From Streptomyces roseofulvus (GTDB lineage: Bacteria > Actinomycetota > Actinomycetes > Streptomycetales > Streptomycetaceae), in assembly GCF_039534915.1 (NCBI RefSeq), contig NZ_BAAAWE010000001.1:1364001-1428000 (forward strand): DNA of 64,000 nucleotides, written 5' to 3'. Within the stretch, counting starts at the first letter, position 1; the number at the start of each line of letters is the position of its first letter. Below the pieces are notes generated by a model. That model did not search any database, was not told the DNA's origin, and saw nothing but the letters and a program-made list of their open reading frames with translations. The position numbers and the translations under genes are program-made. This document shows positions 1-8,178 of the stretch, one piece after another.

Positions 1-372
1 GAGTCCACCCTCGACACCTACCTCGCCTCCATCGAGGCGATGCCGCAGGTCTACCGCTTCCTCATGCACCCCGCCGAGGAGTCCCACCAGGCCGAGCAGG
101 GCTTCGACGTCGGCCGCCACTCCGCCCCGCTGCTGCGACGCATGGGCGAGGAGCTGGGCCAGGTCATCGCCGAGCGCGTCGACCTCGGCCCCGCGGCCGA
201 GGCGCAGGCCCGGATCTGGGGCCACGGCATCGTCGGCATGATGCACGCCGCCGGCGACTGGTGGCTCGGCGAGCGCCCCTGCTCCCGCGCCGAACTGGTC
301 CGCTCCCTCGCCGACCTCCTCTGGGGCCGCCTGGCCGAAGCCGACGACCGCGCGGACGGCCCGGGCTTCTAG
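1..372 (+). CDS. TetR/AcrR family regulator, C-terminal part (5' end outside window)
   Basis: The reading frame is open from the first base and stops at 370-372, so only about 123 C-terminal residues are visible. They form an all-helical ligand-binding domain with the W-x-H-G-I-V-G-M-M-H-A-A-G-D-W-W segment common near the end of Streptomyces TetR proteins. The DNA-binding domain lies to the left of the window, so the regulator's targets cannot be read from here. The family call rests on helix pattern and composition only. Confidence 0.6.
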   Translation, partial: ESTLDTYLASIEAMPQVYRFLMHPAEESHQAEQGFDVGRHSAPLLRRMGEELGQVIAERVDLGPAAEAQARIWGHGIVGMMHAAGDWWLGERPCSRAELVRSLADLLWGRLAEADDRADGPGF

Positions 373-462
373 GCCGTCGCTTCCGGATCCACCGGCCGGG
401 GTCCGGAGCGGGAGCGCCCCCGGAGGGTGGCCGGGCGGGCGGCCGCGAGGGCTGCCGATTCC

Positions 463-474
463 GGGGGGGGGGGG
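463..474. repeat. 12-base poly-G tract
   Basis: Twelve consecutive G residues lie between the TetR fragment and the end of the deformylase gene. Homopolymers this long are rare even in high-GC DNA. It may be a slippage-prone tract or an assembly length error. It lies outside both genes. Confidence 0.8.
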
Positions 475-512
475 ACCCTCGGAGCCGTACCGGAGAACCG
501 GGAAGGGCGCCG

Positions 513-1073
513 CTACGCCTCCAGGACGGACGCGCCCTCGCCCCAGGACTGCTTGCGGACGGCGCGGAGGAGACGTGATCTGCGCCACCCGGTGACGTGC
601 TCCGCGTAGACGCGGCCCTCCAGGTGGTCCATCTCGTGCAGCAGGCAGCGGGCGAAGAAGCCGGTACCCTCGACCCGGACCGGCGTGCCGTCGGTGCGGA
701 CGCCCTCCACCACCGCGCGGTCGAAGCGGGCCACCGGCGCCTCCAGGCCCGGCAGCGAGAGGCAGCCCTCCGGGCCGCGGTACGCGTCGCCGTCCGCCTC
801 CACCAGCCGCGGGTTCACCACGTGCCCCAGGTGCCGCACGTCCTCGTCGTCCGGGCAGTCGTAGACGAACACCCGCAGCCCCACGCCCACCTGGTTCGCG
901 GCCAGACCCACGCCGTGCGCCGCGTACATGGTGGCGAACATGGACTCCACCAGCCCGTCGAGCTCGCGCCCGAACTCGGTGACGGGGGCACAGGGCGTGT
1001 GCAGCACGGGGTCGCCGAGCAGGGTCATCGTCCGGACGACGCCGGAGCTGCCGGGGATGGGGCGGTTTCGCAT
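513..1073 (-). CDS. def: Peptide deformylase
   Basis: Removes the N-formyl group from nascent proteins in the cytoplasm, using a metal ion. All three family motifs are present in order: GVGLAANQVG (motif 1, G-x-G-x-A-A-x-Q), EGCLSLPG (motif 2, with the metal-binding Cys) and LLHEMDHLEG (motif 3, HExxH-like, with two metal-binding His and the catalytic Glu). The 186-residue length is normal. The gene is divergent from murT across about 125 bp. Streptomyces usually carry several def paralogues, so this may not be the main one. The ATG at 1073 has a weak ribosome site; a start a few codons downstream is possible. Confidence 0.95.
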   Translation of the reverse strand: MRNRPIPGSSGVVRTMTLLGDPVLHTPCAPVTEFGRELDGLVESMFATMYAAHGVGLAANQVGVGLRVFVYDCPDDEDVRHLGHVVNPRLVEADGDAYRGPEGCLSLPGLEAPVARFDRAVVEGVRTDGTPVRVEGTGFFARCLLHEMDHLEGRVYAEHVTGWRRSRLLRAVRKQSWGEGASVLEA

Positions 1074-1198
1074 GCCCGTAAGCGTACGGTCCGCCGTGAC
1101 CTCCTCCTTTCATACGGTCGGCCCGGGTGCCGCGGTTCGGGCTCCTGGCCGGTTCTCGATAGGCTGAGCCCCGACCGACGCAAGGAGGATCAAGGACG

Positions 1199-2446
1199 AT
1201 GTCAGGACACCCCGGTAATCCAGAGCCGCTGTCGCCGCGCGCCAAGCTGGCCGTGACCGCGGGCAAGGCGGCCGCCGCGGTGTCGCGGGCGGCCGGCCGT
1301 GGCAGCGGATCGGTGATCGGCGGAAGGGTCGCGCTCAAGCTCGACCCCGACCTGCTGGGACGGCTCGCGCAGCACCTGGACGTCGTCCTCGTGTCCGCCA
1401 CCAACGGCAAGACCACCACGACCCGGCTGATCGCCGAGGCGCTCCGGGCCAGCGGCCCGGTGGTCTCCAACGCCCTCGGCGCCAACATGCCCGCGGGCAT
1501 CACCTCCGCCCTCGCCGGCGGAAGCGACGCCCGGTTCGGCGTGATCGAGGTCGACGAGAAGTACCTCGCCGGCGTCGCCCGCGACACCACCCCCAAGGCG
1601 ATCGCGCTGCTCAACCTCTCCCGCGACCAGCTCGACCGCGCCGCCGAGACGCGGATGCTCGCCGAGAAGTGGCGCGAGGGCCTGAACGGCTCCAAGGCCG
1701 TCGTCATCGCCAACGCCGACGACCCGCTGATCGTGTGGGCCGCCTCCTCCTCCCCCAACGTGGTGTGGGTCGCGGTCGGCCAGGAGTGGAAGGACGACGC
1801 CTGGTCGTGCCCCTCCTGCGGCGGCGTGCTCCAGCGCCCCGGCGACGACTGGTTCTGCGGCGAGTGCGGCTTCCGCCGTCCCGCCCCGAGCTGGGCGCTC
1901 AGCGGCGACCACGTGCTCGACCCGCACGGCTCGGCCTGGCCGATCCGGCTCCAGCTGCCCGGCCGCGCCAACAAGGCGAACGCCGCCACCTCGGCCGCCG
2001 TCGCCGCCGTCTTCGGCGTCCCGCCGCAGGTCGCCCTGGAGCGCATGTACCAGGTGCAGGCCGTGGCCGGCCGCTACGACGTGGTCTCCTTCCAGGACCG
2101 CCAGCTGCGGCTGCTGCTCGCGAAGAACCCGGCCGGCTGGCTGGAGACGTTCTCCCTCATCGACCCGCCGCCGACGCCGGTCATCCTCTCGGTCAACGCG
2201 CGCGGCGCCGACGGCACCGACACCTCCTGGCTGTGGGACGTCGACTACGGCCGGCTCGCCGGCCACCCGATCATGGTGATCGGCGACCGCCGGCTCGACC
2301 TCGCGGTCCGCCTGGAGGTCGCGGGCGTGGACTTCCGCGTCTGCGACACGCTCGACGAGGCGGTCGCCATGGCCCCGCCCGGACAGATCGAGCTGATCGC
2401 CAACTACACCGCCTTCCAGGACGTACGCCGCCGTGTCGGCAACTGA
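1199..2446 (+). CDS. murT: Lipid II isoglutaminyl synthase, glutamine-amide-ligase subunit MurT
   Basis: With GatD it amidates the D-glutamate of lipid II to D-isoglutamine. The 415-residue protein has the Mur-ligase central ATPase fold with the P-loop SATNGKTTTT at about residue 66, then a four-cysteine zinc ribbon at about 203-226 (CPSCGG...CGECGF) that is diagnostic of MurT, then the C-terminal Mur domain (DUF1727). The ATG at 1199 is preceded by an AAGGAGG ribosome site at about 1181-1187. gatD starts 31 bp after the stop, as expected for the two-subunit enzyme. Confidence 0.95.
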   Translation: MSGHPGNPEPLSPRAKLAVTAGKAAAAVSRAAGRGSGSVIGGRVALKLDPDLLGRLAQHLDVVLVSATNGKTTTTRLIAEALRASGPVVSNALGANMPAGITSALAGGSDARFGVIEVDEKYLAGVARDTTPKAIALLNLSRDQLDRAAETRMLAEKWREGLNGSKAVVIANADDPLIVWAASSSPNVVWVAVGQEWKDDAWSCPSCGGVLQRPGDDWFCGECGFRRPAPSWALSGDHVLDPHGSAWPIRLQLPGRANKANAATSAAVAAVFGVPPQVALERMYQVQAVAGRYDVVSFQDRQLRLLLAKNPAGWLETFSLIDPPPTPVILSVNARGADGTDTSWLWDVDYGRLAGHPIMVIGDRRLDLAVRLEVAGVDFRVCDTLDEAVAMAPPGQIELIANYTAFQDVRRRVGN

Positions 2447-2477
2447 CCCCGCCCCGACTCGCAGAAGGAGTGGCAGC

Positions 2478-3206
2478 ATGAGTGACAGCAGCCTGCGTGT
2501 GGTCTGGGTCTACCCCGACCTGCTCAGCACCTACGGCGACCAGGGCAACGTCCTCGTCGTCGAACGCCGCGCCCGCCAGCGCGGCCTGCACGTCGAGCGC
2601 GTCGACGTCCGCAGCGACCAGCCGGTCCCGACCTCCGGCGACATCTACCTGATCGGCGGCGGCGAGGACCGGCCGCAGCGGCTCGCGGCCGAGCGGCTGC
2701 GCCGCGACGGCGGCCTCTCCCGGGCCGCCTCGAACGGCGCGATCATCTTCTCGGTCTGCGCCGGCTACCAGATCCTGGGCCACGAGTTCATCAACGACCT
2801 CGGGGCGCGCGAGCCGGGCCTCGGCCTGCTCGACGTGACCACGGTCCGCGGCGAGGGCGCCCGCTGCGTCGGCGACGTGCTCGCCGACATCGACCCGCAC
2901 CTGGGCCTCCCCCAGCTGACCGGCTTCGAGAACCACCAGGGCGTCACCCACCTCGGCCCGACGGCCCGCCCCTTCGCGCGGACCGTCTTCGGCAACGGCA
3001 ACGGCACCGGCGACGGCACCGAGGGCGCGTACAACGACACCGTCTTCGGCACCTACATGCACGGTCCCGTGATGGCCCGCAACCCGCAGATCGCGGACCT
3101 GCTGCTGAAGCTGGCCCTCGACGTCAACGCGCTGCCGCCGACCGACGACCGGTGGTACGAGGCGCTGCGCGCCGAGCGCATCGCGGCCGCCTCGCAGCCC
3201 GCCTGA
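2478..3206 (+). CDS. gatD: Lipid II isoglutaminyl synthase, glutaminase subunit GatD
   Basis: Class I glutamine amidotransferase of 242 residues that supplies ammonia to MurT. The nucleophile Cys lies in FSVCAGYQILG and the catalytic His in GTYMHGPVMARNP, the usual CobQ/GatD arrangement. I place the start at the ATG at 2478 rather than an upstream in-frame ATG, because a clear AGAAGGAG site lies at 2463-2470 and the homology begins with SLRVVWVYPDLLSTYGD. It is co-transcribed with murT. Confidence 0.94.
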   Translation: MSDSSLRVVWVYPDLLSTYGDQGNVLVVERRARQRGLHVERVDVRSDQPVPTSGDIYLIGGGEDRPQRLAAERLRRDGGLSRAASNGAIIFSVCAGYQILGHEFINDLGAREPGLGLLDVTTVRGEGARCVGDVLADIDPHLGLPQLTGFENHQGVTHLGPTARPFARTVFGNGNGTGDGTEGAYNDTVFGTYMHGPVMARNPQIADLLLKLALDVNALPPTDDRWYEALRAERIAAASQPA

Positions 3207-3256
3207 CGGGTCGCCAGAAGGCCCTCGGACCTGCACTTCTGAGCGGCCTAGCGCAC

Positions 3257-3287
3257 ATTGGATTCGTAAGTAAATACGGTGTCCAAT
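3257..3287. promoter_or_regulatory. Inverted repeat in the AT-richer leader of pfkA
   Basis: ATTGGA at 3257-3262 is mirrored by TCCAAT at 3282-3287, in the only AT-rich stretch of the gatD-pfkA gap, 108 bp before the pfkA start. It could be an operator flanking the promoter. The spacing of 19 bp also allows a weak hairpin. Confidence 0.35.
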
Positions 3288-3394
3288 CTGCGGACATCCG
3301 GTTCGGCCCCGCCACCCGGCAACGATAGGGTGGCGGGGATCCAGCCGGACGACGTGGTCCGGGAGTCGGCCCACGTTGCAAAGGTTTTTGGGCT

Positions 3395-4423
3395 ATGCGC
3401 ATTGGTGTGCTCACCTCCGGCGGAGACTGCCCCGGTCTGAACGCCGTCATCCGTTCCGTCGTGCACCGGGCCGTCGTCGACCACGGAGACGAGGTCATCG
3501 GCTTCCACGACGGGTGGAAGGGCCTCCTGGAGTGCGACTACCGGAAGCTCGACCTCGACGCGGTCGGCGGCATCCTCGCCCGCGGCGGCACCATCCTCGG
3601 GTCCTCCCGCGTCCAGCCCGCCCACCTCGTCGACGGGGTCGAGCGGGCCAGGGGCCACGTCGCCGACCTCGGCCTCGACGCGATCATCCCGATCGGCGGC
3701 GAGGGCACCCTCAAGGCCGCCAACCTCCTCTCCGAGGCCGGCCTGCCCATCGTGGGCGTCCCGAAGACCATCGACAACGACATCGCCTCGACCGACGTCA
3801 CCTTCGGCTTCGACACCGCCGTCACCGTCGCCACCGAGGCCCTCGACCGCCTGAAGACCACCGCCGAGTCCCACCAGCGGGTCCTCGTCGTCGAGGTCAT
3901 GGGCCGTCACACCGGCTGGATAGCCCTGCACTCGGGCATGGCCGCCGGCGCCCACGCCGTCGTCGTCCCGGAGCGCCCCTTCGACATCGACGAGCTGACC
4001 TCCCGGGTCGGCGCCCGCTTCGAGGACGGCAAGCGGTTCGCGATCGTCGTGGTCGCCGAGGGCGCCAAGCCGCTGGAGGGCTCCTCCATGGACTTCAAGA
4101 CCGCCGGCACCGACATCTACGGCCACGAGCGGTTCACCGGCGTCGCCAACCAGCTCTCCGTCGAGCTGGAGCGCCGGCTCGGCAAGGAGGCCCGCCCGGT
4201 CATCCTCGGCCACGTCCAGCGCGGCGGCACGCCCACCGCGTACGACCGCGTCCTCGCCACCCGCTTCGGCTGGCACGCGGTCGAGGCGGCGCACCGCGGC
4301 GAGTTCGGCATGCTGACCTCGCTGCGCGGCACCGACATCGTGATGGTGCCGCTGGCGCAGGCCGTCGAGACGCTGAAGACGGTCCCCGAGGACCGCTACG
4401 CCGAGGCCGAGTGCGTCCTCTGA
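3395..4423 (+). CDS. pfkA: 6-phosphofructokinase
   Basis: Phosphorylates fructose 6-phosphate in glycolysis. The 342 residues begin with the nucleotide loop MRIGVLTSGGDCPGLNAV and carry GGTILGSSR, IGGEGTL and the catalytic PKTIDNDI, followed by the sugar-phosphate motif EVMGRHTGW. Gly in GGEGT is the residue of ATP-dependent enzymes (PPi enzymes have Asp), while Lys in PKTIDND is typical of PPi enzymes; this mixed pair marks the actinobacterial group, whose S. coelicolor member is ATP-dependent. Streptomyces have several pfkA paralogues. A strong hairpin follows the stop. Confidence 0.95.
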   Translation: MRIGVLTSGGDCPGLNAVIRSVVHRAVVDHGDEVIGFHDGWKGLLECDYRKLDLDAVGGILARGGTILGSSRVQPAHLVDGVERARGHVADLGLDAIIPIGGEGTLKAANLLSEAGLPIVGVPKTIDNDIASTDVTFGFDTAVTVATEALDRLKTTAESHQRVLVVEVMGRHTGWIALHSGMAAGAHAVVVPERPFDIDELTSRVGARFEDGKRFAIVVVAEGAKPLEGSSMDFKTAGTDIYGHERFTGVANQLSVELERRLGKEARPVILGHVQRGGTPTAYDRVLATRFGWHAVEAAHRGEFGMLTSLRGTDIVMVPLAQAVETLKTVPEDRYAEAECVL

Positions 4424-4443
4424 CGACGCGGCGCACCACTCAC

Positions 4444-4475
4444 CCGCCCCCGGTCGCGAGCGCGACCGGGGGCGG
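4444..4475 (+). terminator. Hairpin terminator after pfkA
   Basis: The 15-base arms 4444-4458 and 4461-4475 are perfectly complementary with a minimal loop. It follows the pfkA stop by 20 bases. There is no long T-run, as usual in Streptomyces. Confidence 0.85.
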
Positions 4476-4541
4476 TTCTAGTCTGGTGCGGACAACAAGC
4501 GCGAAACGGGCTCGGCGCGCAATGGGCTCCAGGAGTAAGCG

Positions 4542-5489
4542 ATGGATCACAGCGGGCACGGCATGACCACGGATCTGCCGCCGTTCACGCTGGGGCGGGG
4601 CCTGGAGTTCTCTCCCGACCTCTTCTTCCTGATCGGCTGCCTCGCGGCGCTCGGTCTGTACGGCTGGGGCGTCGCCCGGCTGCGGAGGCGCGGAGACGCC
4701 TGGCCGGTCGCCCGGACCGTGTTCTTCACGGCAGGCGTGCTGACCGTCGCCCTGGTGATGTGCACCAAGCTGAACGACTACGGCATGGTCATGTTCAGCG
4801 TGCACATGGTGCAGCACATGGTGATCTCCATGGTCTCGCCGATCCTGCTGCTGCTCGGCGCGCCGGTGACGCTGGCGCTGCGGGCCCTGCCGGTGGCCGG
4901 CCGCGACGCGCTCGGCCCGCGCGAGCTGCTGCTGAAGCTGCTGCACAGCCGGTACATGCGGATCATCACGCACCCCGCGTTCACCATCAGCATGTTCATC
5001 GCCAGCCTCTACGGCCTCTACTTCACCTCGCTCTTCGACACCCTGATGGCGTCGAAGCCCGGGCACATCGCGATGATGGTGCACTTCCTCGCGGTCGGCC
5101 TGGTCTTCTTCTGGCCGATCATGGGCGTGGACCCGGGCCCGCACCGGCCCGGGTACGTGATGCGGATGCTGGAGCTCTTCGCGGGCATGCCGTTCCACGC
5201 CTTCTTCGGCATCGCGATGATGATGGCGACCCAGCCGATGGTGGACGCGTACAAGAACCCGCCCGCCTCGCTCGGCATCGACGCGCTCGCCGACCAGAAC
5301 GCCGCCGGCGGCATCGCCTGGGCGTTCAGCGAGATCCCGTCGGTGCTGGTGCTGATCGCCCTGGTCTACCAGTGGTACCACTCCGAGCAGCGGCAGGCGG
5401 TGCGCAAGGACCGGCAGGCCGACCGGGACGGCGACAAGGAGCTGGCGGAGTACAACGCCTACCTGGCCTCGCTCCAGGCGCGCCGCTGA
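4542..5489 (+). CDS. CtaG-type cytochrome c oxidase assembly membrane protein
   Basis: A 315-residue integral membrane protein with about seven hydrophobic segments, matching the caa3-type CtaG family. Conserved His/Met-rich helices are visible (SVHMVQHMVISMVSP and HIAMMVHFLAVGLVFFWP), and the N-terminus MDHSGHGM is also His/Met-rich, which would suit copper delivery to cytochrome oxidase. The substrate is inferred from the family. The cytoplasmic tail is charged. The gene lies between two strong hairpins, so it is probably monocistronic. Confidence 0.85.
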   Translation: MDHSGHGMTTDLPPFTLGRGLEFSPDLFFLIGCLAALGLYGWGVARLRRRGDAWPVARTVFFTAGVLTVALVMCTKLNDYGMVMFSVHMVQHMVISMVSPILLLLGAPVTLALRALPVAGRDALGPRELLLKLLHSRYMRIITHPAFTISMFIASLYGLYFTSLFDTLMASKPGHIAMMVHFLAVGLVFFWPIMGVDPGPHRPGYVMRMLELFAGMPFHAFFGIAMMMATQPMVDAYKNPPASLGIDALADQNAAGGIAWAFSEIPSVLVLIALVYQWYHSEQRQAVRKDRQADRDGDKELAEYNAYLASLQARR

Positions 5490-5506
5490 TCCTCCGGGAC
5501 ACCGCC

Positions 5507-5540
5507 GAGGCCCCCGGGACCGTGTGGTCCCGGGGGCCTC
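5507..5540 (+). terminator. Hairpin terminator after the CtaG-like gene
   Basis: Perfect 15-base arms 5507-5521 and 5526-5540 with a GTGT loop, 17 bases after the stop. Confidence 0.87.
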
Positions 5541-5656
5541 GTGCCGTCCGGCGCACGCCGAGCGCGTCCGGGGAGTAGCGCGCGCCCCCCGCCTGGCGTC
5601 ACGATGGCAGGGAGGCTTCCCCGGCCCTGGGCCGATGTCGGGAGGAGGACGGGCAG

Positions 5657-5884
5657 ATGTCCGGTTCCACGAAGGCGATGACGATCGTCACCTGTGCCGT
5701 GCTGGTGCTGATCACCGCGTACACGGTGGCGCTCGGCAGCAGCGGCTGGCTCTGGTTCGGCTGGATCGTGCTGGGGGTGGCGACGATCGGCATGGCCGCG
5801 GCGGACAGCACCGAGACGCCGGTGGCGCCACGCGCGCCGCGGGCGGGCGGAGGGAGCGGCGGCGCGGGGCCTTCGCCGCGCTGA
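5657..5884 (+). CDS. Small two-helix membrane protein, function unknown
   Basis: 75 residues. Two hydrophobic stretches (about 8-26 and 30-48) are followed by an Ala/Pro/Gly-rich, basic tail. I recognise no family. The ATG at 5657 has a purine-rich GGGAGGAGGACGGGC ribosome region directly upstream. Its stop lies 16 bases from the end of the convergent PRC-barrel gene. Confidence 0.65.
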   Translation: MSGSTKAMTIVTCAVLVLITAYTVALGSSGWLWFGWIVLGVATIGMAAADSTETPVAPRAPRAGGGSGGAGPSPR

Positions 5885-5900
5885 CCGGTGCCCGGCCGGG

Positions 5901-6251
5901 TCACATGTGCCTGTTCGAGTAGTACTGCTCGATGAGGCGGACGAACGTCACGTCCTGCTCGTTCTGCCCCGCCTCGAAGTCCGGCGACTCGCGGACCTGC
6001 TCCTTGGTGCAGTCCACGTGCACGGTCTCGTTCTCCCTGTCCACGCGGTCGACCAGGCCGGCGGGCAGGACGACCTTGTGGCCGAGGATCCACGGCCCCG
6101 TGTCCACGACCAGATAGGACCGGTCGACGTCCTCCGTGTGCCGGTCGACCTTGCCGATGCCTCCGTCGGTGGCCTCCACCGCGTAGCCGATCAGGGTGTC
6201 GCCGGGCACATGGCCCGAGGACTTCGGGTAGCCCCAGATGTCGGCGCCCAT
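5901..6251 (-). CDS. PRC-barrel domain protein
   Basis: 116 residues. The first part (about 15-80) reads as a PRC-barrel fold, with TLIGYAVEATDGGIGKVDRHTEDVDRSYLVVDTG split here by its beta turns into short strands; such domains occur in RNA-processing and stress-related proteins. A short acidic C-terminus follows. A GGAGGAG ribosome site lies just upstream of the ATG at 6251. Streptomyces carry several of these stand-alone proteins and their role is not established. Confidence 0.75.
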   Translation of the reverse strand: MGADIWGYPKSSGHVPGDTLIGYAVEATDGGIGKVDRHTEDVDRSYLVVDTGPWILGHKVVLPAGLVDRVDRENETVHVDCTKEQVRESPDFEAGQNEQDVTFVRLIEQYYSNRHM

Positions 6252-6343
6252 GGCGTGCCTCCTCCCCGGGAGTGCCGTTGCTTCCGTGGCGGGCGACTAC
6301 CCGGGGCGGGGGCGGTCATGTGAGGCGGTCTCGCGGGGGACGG

Positions 6344-7345
6344 TCAGCGCGGGGCCAGGACGAACCAGACCTGTCCGCGGGCGAAGGCGAGCGGGCTTCC
6401 GTCGGGGGTGGTGAAGGCGGTGCCGCCGGCCGGGTCCGGGCGGGACCAGCGGGCCTCGTGCGCCCGCCCGTCGCGCAGCACGGTCGCCGTGCCGGAGCCG
6501 GTGGTCTCGGTGTACGGGGAGACGGCGCCGGTCACGTCGTGGAACGCGGAGGGGCGGACGGTCACCCGCTGGACGACGACGGTGGCGGGGGCGAGCGGGC
6601 CGGTGTCGGTCGACGTCATCGCGCGGCCGTCGAGGGCGACGTGCCAGCCGCGGTCGGCGGCTGACCAGGTGAAGGTGTAGCGCGCCGCCGGGAAGCGGAC
6701 CGTCTCCCCGCTGGTCGCCGTGCCGCCGGCGGGCGGGCCACCGAAGCGCAGACCGATGGGGGCCGCGTCGGAGGCGTCGGGGGCGGCGGCGAGGGCGCGC
6801 TCAGGGCGCAGGTAGAGGTTGTGCGGGGCCGGGCGGTCGGGGGAGCGCCGGAAGGCGCCGGGCGCGTTCGACTCGGTGACGAGGTCGAGGGAGGCGGCGT
6901 CGAGCAGCGGGTTCAGTGCGGACTGGGCGCCGGAGTAGGCGAGGGCGGGCCGGCCGAAGGGGCGCAGGAGGGAGATGTCGGACTCGCGGGCGCTGCGGAC
7001 GGGGCCGACGCTGTCGGGCAGGCGGGACGAGTAGACGGCGAGCAGGCGGGTGACGCCGCCCTCGACCTGTTCGACGTAGACGAGGTCGGCGGCGCCGAGG
7101 CCGGTCTGGGGCCGGGCCGCGGCCACGTTGTCCACCTTCACGGCGAGCACGGGGCCGGTGCGGGCGGGCAGTCCGGTGAACGGCGAGACGCCGGCGGGGG
7201 CGGTGGTGGTGGGCGCGCGCGTCGGCGTCGGTGCCGGGTCCGGCGGGCCCGCGCCGGAGCAGCCGTACAGACCGGCCGCGGTCACCGCGCAGAGCAGTGC
7301 GGTGAGCCCGCGCCCGGGACGCCGGGGTCCGCGCGCGCCTGGCAT
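6344..7345 (-). CDS. DUF3048 (YerB-like) lipoprotein
   Basis: 333 residues. The signal peptide ends in a lipobox around LYGCSG (Cys about residue 29), so the protein is probably anchored to the outer face of the membrane. A Thr/Pro-rich linker leads to the DUF3048 N-domain, seen as PVLAVKVDNVAAARPQTGL and DLVYVEQVEGGVTRLLAVY, then the C-domain. The family includes Bacillus YerB; its biochemical function is not known. It is divergent from the acyltransferase. Confidence 0.88.
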   Translation of the reverse strand: MPGARGPRRPGRGLTALLCAVTAAGLYGCSGAGPPDPAPTPTRAPTTTAPAGVSPFTGLPARTGPVLAVKVDNVAAARPQTGLGAADLVYVEQVEGGVTRLLAVYSSRLPDSVGPVRSARESDISLLRPFGRPALAYSGAQSALNPLLDAASLDLVTESNAPGAFRRSPDRPAPHNLYLRPERALAAAPDASDAAPIGLRFGGPPAGGTATSGETVRFPAARYTFTWSAADRGWHVALDGRAMTSTDTGPLAPATVVVQRVTVRPSAFHDVTGAVSPYTETTGSGTATVLRDGRAHEARWSRPDPAGGTAFTTPDGSPLAFARGQVWFVLAPR

Positions 7346-7439
7346 GTCGGCCTCCCGGTGGGTCGGGACACTCCTACCAGTGGACCACGGGCGCCCGGGG
7401 CGTTACAACGGGCGTGACGGACGACGAACGGGGGTCCCG

Positions 7440-8120
7440 GTGTTCTACCGGCTGCTGAAGTACGTACTGCTCGGGCCGCTGCTGAAACTGCTGTTCCGGC
7501 CGCGGGTCGAGGGGATCGAGCACGTCCCGGAGGAGGGCGCGGCGATCGTCGCGGGGAACCATCTCTCCTTCTCCGACCACTTCCTGATGCCGGTCGTGCT
7601 CGACCGGCGGATCACCTTCCTGGCGAAGCAGGAGTACTTCACCGGGCCCGGGCTGAAGGGGCGGCTGACCGCCGCGTTCTTCCGGGCGGCCGGGCAGATC
7701 CCGGTGGACCGCTCCGGCAAGGAGGCGGGTCGGGCGGCGATCCGGGAGGGGCTCGGGGTGCTCGCCCGGGACGAGCTGCTGGGGATCTACCCGGAGGGCA
7801 CCCGCTCGCACGACGGGCGTCTGTACAAGGGGAAGGTCGGCGTGGCGGTGATGGCGCTGACGGCGGGGGTGAAGGTCGTGCCGTGCGCCATGGTCGGCAC
7901 CTTCGAGATCCAGCCGCCCGGGCGGGTGGTGCCCCGGATCCGGCGGGTGACCATCCGGTTCGGGGAGCCGCTGGACTTCTCGCGGTTCGCGGGCTCGGTG
8001 GACGAGCGGGCGGTGGTGCGGGCGGTCACGGACGAGATCATGTACGCGATCATGCGGCTGTCGGGGCAGGAGTACGTGGACGAGTACGCGGCCGTGGTGA
8101 AGGCGGCGGGCGACTCCTGA
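7440..8120 (+). CDS. 1-acyl-sn-glycerol-3-phosphate acyltransferase family protein (PlsC-like)
   Basis: 226 residues from a GTG at 7440; the frame is open further upstream but homology begins at FYRLLKYVLLGPLLKLLFRP. It transfers an acyl chain from acyl-ACP or acyl-CoA in phospholipid synthesis or modification. The catalytic H(x4)D motif is NHLSFSDHF, the glycerophosphate-binding motif is YPEGTRSHDGRLYKGK, and the last block is VVPCAMVGT. The N-terminal hydrophobic stretch suggests membrane association. Streptomyces encode many paralogues, so the exact substrate is open. Confidence 0.9.
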   Translation: MFYRLLKYVLLGPLLKLLFRPRVEGIEHVPEEGAAIVAGNHLSFSDHFLMPVVLDRRITFLAKQEYFTGPGLKGRLTAAFFRAAGQIPVDRSGKEAGRAAIREGLGVLARDELLGIYPEGTRSHDGRLYKGKVGVAVMALTAGVKVVPCAMVGTFEIQPPGRVVPRIRRVTIRFGEPLDFSRFAGSVDERAVVRAVTDEIMYAIMRLSGQEYVDEYAAVVKAAGDS

Positions 8121-8129
8121 GCGGGGTAC

Positions 8130-8166
8130 GGCGGAGGGGCGGTCGTGGTGCGACCGCCCCTCCGCC
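8130..8166. terminator. Shared hairpin between convergent genes
   Basis: Perfect 16-base arms 8130-8145 and 8151-8166 lie between the stops of the acyltransferase and the peptidase, so the hairpin can end transcription from both sides. Confidence 0.85.
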
Positions 8167-8178
8167 GTCAGCCGGTGA

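Noticed and set aside
1202..2479. A 425-residue minus-strand frame opposite murT
   Set aside because: Antisense shadow of a well-identified gene; Val/Gly/Asp-rich composition typical of high-GC shadows.
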